From the NCBI GenBank assembly GCA_934402515.1, contig CAKRTZ010000061.1, positions 1 through 11,580 on the forward strand: a stretch of 11,580 bases of DNA, written 5' to 3'. The first letter of the stretch is position 1, and the number at the start of each line of letters is the position of its first letter. Below, piece after piece: positions 6,973 to 11,580 of the stretch. The notes beneath the pieces were generated by a model. That model did no database searches, had not been told where the DNA came from, and worked only from the letters and a program-made list of their open reading frames with translations. The stretch is from an uncultured Lachnospiraceae bacterium. GTDB lineage: Bacteria; Bacillota; Clostridia; Lachnospirales; Lachnospiraceae. Both the position numbers and the translations under genes were made by a program.

Positions 6973-7001
6973 TTGCGAAACCCCTCTGAACTCATTAAAA
7001 T
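6973..7001 (+). promoter_or_regulatory. Predicted sigma-A promoter on the plus strand
   Basis: TTGCGA (6973-6978), a 17-bp spacer and TAAAAT (6996-7001) give a near-consensus housekeeping promoter with a start site near 7008. It points toward the exonuclease gene at 7161. It sits directly before the serine-hydrolase-like remnant, so the exonuclease mRNA would carry a leader of about 150 nt made of that remnant. Confidence 0.55.
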
Positions 7002-7004
7002 AGG

Positions 7005-7148
7005 ATGTATATGGGCTGGCTGGGAGCATTCTTCCTGAACGATCCGCTTAACGATGTGACCGTCATCCTTATGCAGCAAAAAACGGGTACAGGTACCACA
7101 CCATATACAAGGAAAATCCTGAATATCATGGCATCTGCACTGGAATAA
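7005..7148 (+). pseudogene. Remnant of a beta-lactamase-fold serine hydrolase C-terminus (probable)
   Basis: A 47-codon open frame from ATG 7005 to TAA 7146-7148 reads MYMGWLGAFFLNDPLNDVTV and continues with an ILMQQKTGTGTTPYTRK segment and a hydrophobic helix. This resembles the last part of class C beta-lactamase/EstB-like serine hydrolases: a 'G-W-x-G...F-x-x-D-P-x-N-D-x-x-x-I-x-M-x-Q' strand pair followed by a terminal helix. The catalytic S-x-x-K and Y-x-N motifs are absent. A stop codon lies in frame at 6996-6998, just 6 nt before the ATG, and there is no clear SD, so it is probably the 3' end of a lost gene. A short expressed peptide cannot be excluded. The remaining 6841-7160 intergenic sequence holds the divergent promoters listed separately. 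Confidence 0.5.
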
Positions 7149-7160
7149 CCTGGAGAGTTT

Positions 7161-8093
7161 ATGAATTATATTGTACTGGATTTAGAATGGAATCAGAGTA
7201 ATACCAAGGCAGAAGAAAAAGAAATTCCCTTTGAGGTCATCGAGATCGGCGCAGTAAAGCTGGATGAGCATCAGCAGATGGTCAGCCAGTTCAGCGAACT
7301 GATCCGTCCGCAGATTTATACACAAATGCATCAGATTACCAGCAGGCTTATCCACCTGAAAATGGAGGAACTGCAAAAGGGACATCCCTTTCTGGAGGTT
7401 ATGGAACGCTTTCTGGATTGGTGCGGTGAGGATTATATCTTTGTGACCTGGGGACCTCTGGATCTCACCGAATTACAGCGAAATATGAATTACTACAAAA
7501 TGGAGCCACTGGCAGACGGCCCTTTTCCCTTTTATGATGCCCAGAAACTGTTCAGTCTGGCTCTGGAGGATGGAAAGAGCCGCCGGAGTCTGGAATATGC
7601 CATCGACTTTCTGCATATCAAAAAGGACATTCCCTTTCACCGGGCTTTCAGCGATGCCTACTATACCGCAAAGGTCTTTGCCGGTCTGCATACTCCGGCA
7701 GTGCTTGAGAATGTATCCTATGATACCTACCATCTGCCGAAAAGCCGAAAAGAAGAAATTCATCACCAGTTTTCCCGCTATGCCAAATATATTTCCCGGG
7801 AATTTGCGGATAAGGCAGCGGCAATGGAGGATCATGAGGTTACCAGTTCCAAGTGCTATCTGTGCCACCGCAATCTGCGGAAAAAGATCAAATGGTTCAC
7901 CAATAACGGAAGGAATTATTTCTGTGTCGCCTACTGCGAAAAGCATGGTTTCCTGAAATGCAAGGTGCGCATCCGTTATTCTGATGAGGGCAAAGCCTAC
8001 GTGGTGAAAACCACCCGGCTCATTGGACAAGAAGAACTACAGGAAGTGCAAAACAAGAAAAAACATGCCCATTCCGAAAAAGAGCAAACTTAA
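7161..8093 (+). CDS. DnaQ-like DEDDh 3'-5' exonuclease with C-terminal Cys/His cluster
   Basis: A 310-residue protein. The N-terminal 180 residues have all DEDDh signatures: Exo I 'D7-L-E9', with 'V-I-E-I-G-A-V-K-L' following (26-34). Exo II is 'W-G-P-L-D101', and Exo III is 'H160-R-A-F-S-D165'. The acidic residues would bind two divalent metal ions for hydrolysis of 3'-terminal nucleotides of RNA or single-stranded DNA. Residues 232-267 hold C-x2-C, C-x3-C-x2-H and a further Cys, a likely zinc-binding appendage, followed by a Lys-rich end. Start: GGAG five nt before ATG. The substrate cannot be told from sequence. Relatives include RNase T, the Pol III epsilon subunit and the KapD/ERI1-like group. 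It appears monocistronic. Confidence 0.88.
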   Translation: MNYIVLDLEWNQSNTKAEEKEIPFEVIEIGAVKLDEHQQMVSQFSELIRPQIYTQMHQITSRLIHLKMEELQKGHPFLEVMERFLDWCGEDYIFVTWGPLDLTELQRNMNYYKMEPLADGPFPFYDAQKLFSLALEDGKSRRSLEYAIDFLHIKKDIPFHRAFSDAYYTAKVFAGLHTPAVLENVSYDTYHLPKSRKEEIHHQFSRYAKYISREFADKAAAMEDHEVTSSKCYLCHRNLRKKIKWFTNNGRNYFCVAYCEKHGFLKCKVRIRYSDEGKAYVVKTTRLIGQEELQEVQNKKKHAHSEKEQT

Positions 8094-8094
8094 A

Positions 8095-8118
8095 AAGGAG
8101 CCGCAATTGCGGCTCCTT
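8095..8118 (-). terminator. Intrinsic terminator between convergent genes
   Basis: A perfect 24-bp palindrome (arms AAGGAGCCGCAA / TTGCGGCTCCTT). On the minus strand it is followed by a run of five T including the end of the arm (TTTTTAAG), so it should stop transcription of the carboxypeptidase gene, whose stop codon lies within the arm. On the plus strand the hairpin is followed only by TTAAAAG, so termination of the exonuclease transcript would be weaker. Confidence 0.85.
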
Positions 8119-9652
8119 AAAAGTCAACGTTGTGGTATTTTCCACGATAACGCTGGCTTTTTTTTCTGCGTCTGCGGCTTCGTCTCCGATTGCTTCCAAA
8201 AATATTATAATTATCCAGAAGTGCATGTATGGTAACTCCCGCCAGGATCATACCAAATAAAACAGCTACCCCCAGAATCACTTTTTTTACATTGATAAAA
8301 ATGATTCTGCCATCCTCGGAATTATCTGTAACATAGGTGTCCAGCTGGGAAACCAGCTGGGAGTCAAACTCATAGGTAGAACGATTGTAATCAGCAAAAT
8401 CGATGGAGGCACTTCCCACCGGAACTTCGTTGAAGGTGTACTGAATCTCCGCCAGTTCCCCTGTATTGCCTCCCTCATAAGTCAGATCCGCCTGAGCCTT
8501 CTCAAAGGAAGCGGAATTAGGCAGCACAATGGAGGCATCCCCATTCAGGGAAAGGAATGGCCTGGAATTTCCGAAGATCGCGTTGGTGGTGGAGAAAAAG
8601 CTGGCTCCGGTCATGGTGTAACGTGTCTCATAGTCCGCCACCCTCAGCTTCTTGAAATTCTGGAAGCCGTACTGGAATAAGGAGATGGTATCCTGGTACT
8701 GGGCAGGAGCATCTTCTTTCAGCACCACGCAGATCAGCCGCATCCCGTCTTTTTCCGCGCAGGAAACCAAAGTGGAATGTGCCGGATCCGTATAGCCGGT
8801 CTTTCCTCCCACATAATACTCATAAGGAATCTCGTTTTTAATGATCTTGTTCGTATTGTTCACCCAGATTTCATCCGGCTGGTACTGGGACGGGTATAGG
8901 TGAAGCTGTCGTGTTCCTGCAATTTTTGCCAGCAGCTCATTTTTGAAAAATTCCCGGGTGATCAACGCCATATCATAGGCCGAAGTATAGTGGTTTTCAT
9001 CGTGGAGACCGTTGGCATTGGCAAAATGGGAATCCACGCAGCCCAGTTCCTGGGCGCGGTCATTCATCCTATTGACAAACTCCGGGATGCTGCCACCCAC
9101 ATGCTCCGCCACGCCGCTTGCCACCTCGTTGGCAGAGGCGATGAGAATACATTTCAGGGAATCTTCGACACTCAGCTGCTGTCCGGCATCGATTCCAGCA
9201 TTGGAACCGTCGGAAGGCACGCTGTTAATCGCTTCCGCAGAGAAAGTTACCATTTCATCCATGCTGCAGTTCTCCGCAGCGATCAGGCAGGTGAGTACCT
9301 TGGTGATGCTGGCCGGATAGAGATGTTCGTGGATATTTTTGGCATAAAGGATGGTGCCGGTGTCTGCCTCCATCAAAACCGCAGATTCCGCACTGACGGT
9401 AGGGCCGGTGGGCCAATCCTGAATTTCGTTGGATTCCACGGGAATGGCTCTGCGATCCTCCTGCTGCTGTTGCAGGGAATTCTCCTGATTGTCTGCCTGC
9501 ACCGGCAGAGCCGGCATAATAAACATGCCATTGGAAACCGTCAGCGCTGTAATGGTAAGGGCAGCCGCCAGAGCCTTTGTTTTTTTCTTAATCTGACATA
9601 AAAATGTGTTTTGTGTGTTCCAAAAATTTTTCATATCCTTATCATACACCAT
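8117..9652 (-). CDS. D-alanyl-D-alanine carboxypeptidase, peptidase S11 (PBP5/DacF-like)
   Basis: A 511-residue penicillin-binding protein that removes the terminal D-Ala from peptidoglycan stem pentapeptides. A signal segment (about 22-53, KKKTK then a hydrophobic run ending VQA) is followed by a Gln-rich linker and the S11 domain. That domain has S115-I-T-K118 (nucleophile and base), S173-A-N175 and K284-T-G286. A beta-rich C-terminal domain (about 336-440), a TM at about 456-478 and a very basic tail (R/K-rich, 489-504) follow; the tail would be cytoplasmic. That two-ended anchoring is unlike E. coli PBP5, which uses an amphipathic helix. The start is uncertain: ATG 9652 and ATG 9634 are both in frame and neither has a well-spaced SD. 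The gene is single, divergent from trmB. Confidence 0.93.
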   Translation of the reverse strand: MVYDKDMKNFWNTQNTFLCQIKKKTKALAAALTITALTVSNGMFIMPALPVQADNQENSLQQQQEDRRAIPVESNEIQDWPTGPTVSAESAVLMEADTGTILYAKNIHEHLYPASITKVLTCLIAAENCSMDEMVTFSAEAINSVPSDGSNAGIDAGQQLSVEDSLKCILIASANEVASGVAEHVGGSIPEFVNRMNDRAQELGCVDSHFANANGLHDENHYTSAYDMALITREFFKNELLAKIAGTRQLHLYPSQYQPDEIWVNNTNKIIKNEIPYEYYVGGKTGYTDPAHSTLVSCAEKDGMRLICVVLKEDAPAQYQDTISLFQYGFQNFKKLRVADYETRYTMTGASFFSTTNAIFGNSRPFLSLNGDASIVLPNSASFEKAQADLTYEGGNTGELAEIQYTFNEVPVGSASIDFADYNRSTYEFDSQLVSQLDTYVTDNSEDGRIIFINVKKVILGVAVLFGMILAGVTIHALLDNYNIFGSNRRRSRRRRKKSQRYRGKYHNVDF

Positions 9653-9676
9653 TTCTCTTTAAATTTAAGTATTTTT

Positions 9677-9685
9677 ATTGTATCA
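9677..9685 (-). promoter_or_regulatory. Extended -10 promoter element of the carboxypeptidase gene
   Basis: The minus strand reads TGATACAAT, an extended -10 (TGn plus TACAAT). A start near 9670 would leave a leader of about 18-36 nt. No convincing -35 hexamer lies 17 bp upstream. Confidence 0.45.
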
Positions 9686-9738
9686 TTTTCTTAAATTCGA
9701 GAGACGATTTTACAAATGGCCGGCTCCGGATTTTACAT

Positions 9739-9753
9739 TGCTAGTATTTAGCA
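9739..9753 (+). promoter_or_regulatory. Small hairpin / possible extended -10 before trmB
   Basis: TGCTA and TAGCA flank a 5-nt loop, and the same bases contain TGCTAGTAT, an extended -10-like sequence. The two readings overlap and neither is strong; no -35 is evident. The SD AAAGGA follows 8 nt before the trmB ATG. Confidence 0.28.
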
Positions 9754-9771
9754 GAAGAAAGGAATCTATCT

Positions 9772-10419
9772 ATGAGATTAAAAAATGTACCGGGTGCCCG
9801 TGAGGCAATCGCCGACAGTATTTATTGTATTCACGATCCGGAGGACCAGAAAAACCTCAAAGGGCAGTGGTGCAGCCTGTTTGGAAATGATCATCCTTTA
9901 CATATTGAAATTGGTATGGGAAAAGGACAGTTTATCTATGGAATGGCAGTGGCACACCCGGAAATCAATTATATCGGAATCGAGAAATATTCCAGCGTGT
10001 TAATCCGCGCCATCCAGAAAATGGAGGAGACTCCTCTTCCCAATCTGCGTTTTATCCGCATGGATGCAGAGGAAATCTGTGAGGTGTTCGGCTCCGGTGA
10101 GGTGGACAGAATTTATCTGAATTTTTCTGATCCCTGGCCGAAGGACCGCCACGCAAAGCGCAGACTTCCCTCCAGACAGTTTCTGGCACGGTATGATGAA
10201 ATTTTGAAAAAAGAGGGACAACTGGAATTTAAGACGGATAATCAGGGATTGTTTGACTTTGCCCTGGAGGAGCTGGAGCCTGCAGGCTGGAAATCCGTGG
10301 TGGTGACCAGAGATTTGCATACAGACCCGGTGCTCTCTCAGGGAAATATTATGACGGAATACGAAGAAAAGTTTTCTTCCATGGGAAATCCCATCTATAA
10401 GTACATTATTGAGCGATAG
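9772..10419 (+). CDS. trmB: tRNA (guanine(46)-N7)-methyltransferase
   Basis: A 215-residue enzyme that uses S-adenosylmethionine to form m7G at position 46 of the variable loop of tRNAs, in the cytoplasm. Visible motifs are E46-I-G-M-G-K-G52 (SAM-binding loop), E71 at the end of the second strand, D98-A-E, and the family hallmark 'N-F-S-D120-P-W-P-K...H-A-K-R-R' (117-131). K154-T-D-N157 and the C-terminal T195-E-Y-E198 also match. Length matches bacterial TrmB. Start chosen by AAAGGA at 8-nt spacing. It stands alone on the plus strand, divergent from the carboxypeptidase gene and convergent with the DUF362 gene. Confidence 0.97.
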   Translation: MRLKNVPGAREAIADSIYCIHDPEDQKNLKGQWCSLFGNDHPLHIEIGMGKGQFIYGMAVAHPEINYIGIEKYSSVLIRAIQKMEETPLPNLRFIRMDAEEICEVFGSGEVDRIYLNFSDPWPKDRHAKRRLPSRQFLARYDEILKKEGQLEFKTDNQGLFDFALEELEPAGWKSVVVTRDLHTDPVLSQGNIMTEYEEKFSSMGNPIYKYIIER

Positions 10420-10421
10420 AA

Positions 10422-11465
10422 CTATTTTCTTATCTTATTTCTTCCCCGGAAGGTGTTGAAAATGTCAGGATTCCATACAGGGTTGATATCCTTGGTGATG
10501 TCCTGTACAGAAATTTCCGCATCATCATTGTCGATATCGATGATGGTGTAGCGGTCATTGCCCATACCCAGTTCTTTCATATAAGAAAGCTGCCGTAAAC
10601 CGTGGCGGGTTTCCACACGCTCTACCATGGCTTTTCCACTGCCATCGGGCAGCTTGTAAATCACATCAATGCAGGCATTATCCACTGCCAGAATATCATA
10701 GCTTGCCAGAATTCCCACATCGGGAGTTACTACCGGCTCCGCCTCACAGCCTTCACAGTCACAGGATACGGACATATTTCTCATCACATTGATATAGGAA
10801 ATGTGTCCGGCAAAGTGGTCGATGGTGGCTTTGGTGGACTCAGTCATTCTCTCCATAAATTCTTCGTTGGCGATACTCCACATATTGTCGGAGCCGGGCA
10901 CGGTATGAATCTCTGCCTTGCCGATGCGTCCGTCTGCACAGCCGATTCCCAGGTTCTTGTTGGAACCGCCGAAACCGCCCATGGTATGTCCCTTAAAGTG
11001 GGTCAGTGTCAGCAGGGAGTCGTAGTTTAACAGATTTTTGCCCACATGCATCTCGTCAAACCATTTGCCGCCCTTTACCGGAAGGGTTGCTGCTCCATCC
11101 TCGTCCATAATATCCACAGGGCAGAATGTCCAGCCATTGGTTTCCAAAGTCTTGCGATGCTCCTCGGTGGTATAACGGCTGCCCTCGTAGTAGGTATTGG
11201 TTTCCACAATAGTCGCTTCCGGAAGCTTGTCTGTATACAGTTCTTTTACCCAGGGGCGGGGAATGATGTTGGGGCCTTCTGCCTCGCCGGTGTGCAGCTT
11301 GATGGCTACCTTGCCCTCCAGTCCCTTGGACACTTTGTCATAAATTTTTTTAAGTCCTTCCGGGGATAAATCTCTGGTAAAATAAACGACGGATTTCTCA
11401 CCCTCACGTTTCTCATAGGGAACATACAGATTTCCGTTGGTTCCCGGTACTGCGTTTTTGTTCAT
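10422..11465 (-). CDS. DUF362-domain protein (possible iron-sulfur protein)
   Basis: A 347-residue protein with the DUF362 core: 'K-V-A-I-K-L-H-T-G' (52-60) and a nucleotide- or metal-type loop region 'H-F-K-G-H-T-M-G-G-F-G-G-S-N-K-N-L-G-I-G' (156-175), the most conserved block of the family. C235-x-C237-x2-C240 and C264 are candidate metal or Fe-S ligands. A full bacterial ferredoxin domain (two C-x2-C-x2-C-x3-C) as in longer DUF362 proteins is not present. No signal peptide is seen. The ATG at 11465 has AAGGAGG at 7-nt spacing; an in-frame upstream TTG at 11492 lies inside the tandem repeat and is not a credible start. The biochemical function is unknown. Confidence 0.85.
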   Translation of the reverse strand: MNKNAVPGTNGNLYVPYEKREGEKSVVYFTRDLSPEGLKKIYDKVSKGLEGKVAIKLHTGEAEGPNIIPRPWVKELYTDKLPEATIVETNTYYEGSRYTTEEHRKTLETNGWTFCPVDIMDEDGAATLPVKGGKWFDEMHVGKNLLNYDSLLTLTHFKGHTMGGFGGSNKNLGIGCADGRIGKAEIHTVPGSDNMWSIANEEFMERMTESTKATIDHFAGHISYINVMRNMSVSCDCEGCEAEPVVTPDVGILASYDILAVDNACIDVIYKLPDGSGKAMVERVETRHGLRQLSYMKELGMGNDRYTIIDIDNDDAEISVQDITKDINPVWNPDIFNTFRGRNKIRK

Positions 11466-11471
11466 CGGTAA

Positions 11472-11580
11472 TCCTCCTTGTTTGCGGAGCAAATGCGACT
11501 GCTTTTGCAGGAGCAGAGGATTTTCCTCCTTGTTTGCGGAGCAAATGCGACTGCTTTTGCAGGAGCAGAGGATTTTCCTC
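11472..11580. repeat. Tandem 52-bp repeat in the leader of the DUF362 gene
   Basis: Two identical 52-bp units (11472-11523 and 11524-11575) and the first 5 bases of a third (11576-11580) are visible; the array continues past the edge. Each unit holds an SD-like AAGGAGG on the minus strand and short inverted repeats: TTTGC/GCAAA (11481-11493), CTGC/GCAG (11499-11510), and GAGGA/TCCTC across the unit junction (11516-11528). The unit next to the gene supplies its SD. There are no unique spacers, so it is not CRISPR, and 52 is not a multiple of 3, so it is not a coding repeat. Confidence 0.92.

Noticed and set aside
8900..9601. Plus-strand open frame of 233 codons opposite the carboxypeptidase
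   Set aside because: Antisense to an S11 enzyme with all three catalytic motifs; no recognisable domain. Shadow frame.
10441..10452. CTTCC/GGAAG inverted repeat near the trmB/DUF362 junction as a terminator
   Set aside because: Only a 5-bp stem with a 2-nt loop, inside the DUF362 coding region, and followed by AAATAAG rather than a U-tract on the minus strand.
11466..11492. N-terminal extension of the DUF362 protein from TTG 11492
   Set aside because: It would be translated from the tandem repeat and contains the AAGGAGG that serves ATG 11465 as codons; the ATG has ideal spacing.
11472..11580. CRISPR array
   Set aside because: The units are perfect head-to-tail copies with no variable spacers.

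Overview
The window looks like chromosomal DNA of a Gram-positive (monoderm) anaerobe of the Clostridia, most likely Lachnospiraceae (Blautia/Ruminococcus-like). This is an inference from strong AGGAGG-type ribosome binding sites, the family types present and a GC content near 50%. No rRNA, tRNA, CRISPR array, insertion sequence or phage gene was seen.

Left half (1-6824, minus strand): one tightly packed operon transcribed right to left. It encodes three different HlyD/MacA-like membrane-fusion adaptors in a row (A 6824-5319, B 5347-3569, C 3572-1911), a MacB/FtsX-type ABC permease (1911-559), a possible 13-codon mini-ORF (498-457), a small single-pass membrane protein (439-89), and the first 25 codons of what looks like the cognate ABC ATPase (77 to the left edge). 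The first four genes overlap (29, 4 and 1 nt), which implies translational coupling. The parts would form an inner-membrane ABC efflux or cell-envelope machine. One ATPase and one permease served by three non-identical adaptors is unusual, and several subunits carry Gly/Pro/Met-, Ser/Gly- or acid-rich low-complexity segments. Upstream of adaptor A is a minus-strand promoter region with two perfect 8-bp direct repeats spaced 11 bp, as expected for an OmpR/PhoB-family response regulator.

Middle (6825-8118): the divergent intergenic region also holds a good plus-strand promoter and a 47-codon open frame resembling the C-terminal end of a beta-lactamase-fold serine hydrolase, probably a gene remnant. 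It is followed by a DnaQ-like DEDDh 3'-5' exonuclease with an added Cys/His cluster. A hairpin terminator separates this gene from the next.

Right part (8117-11580): an S11-family D-alanyl-D-alanine carboxypeptidase (minus strand) lies divergent from trmB, the tRNA m7G46 methyltransferase (plus strand). TrmB converges, with only 2 nt between stop codons, on a DUF362-type protein (minus strand). The leader of the DUF362 gene is a tandem 52-bp repeat that includes its Shine-Dalgarno sequence and runs off the right edge.

The best candidate for something under-described is the three-adaptor ABC operon with its low-complexity linkers and small membrane partner. The SD-bearing tandem repeat leader of the DUF362 gene is the second. 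All functional statements come from reading motifs by eye; no database search was possible.
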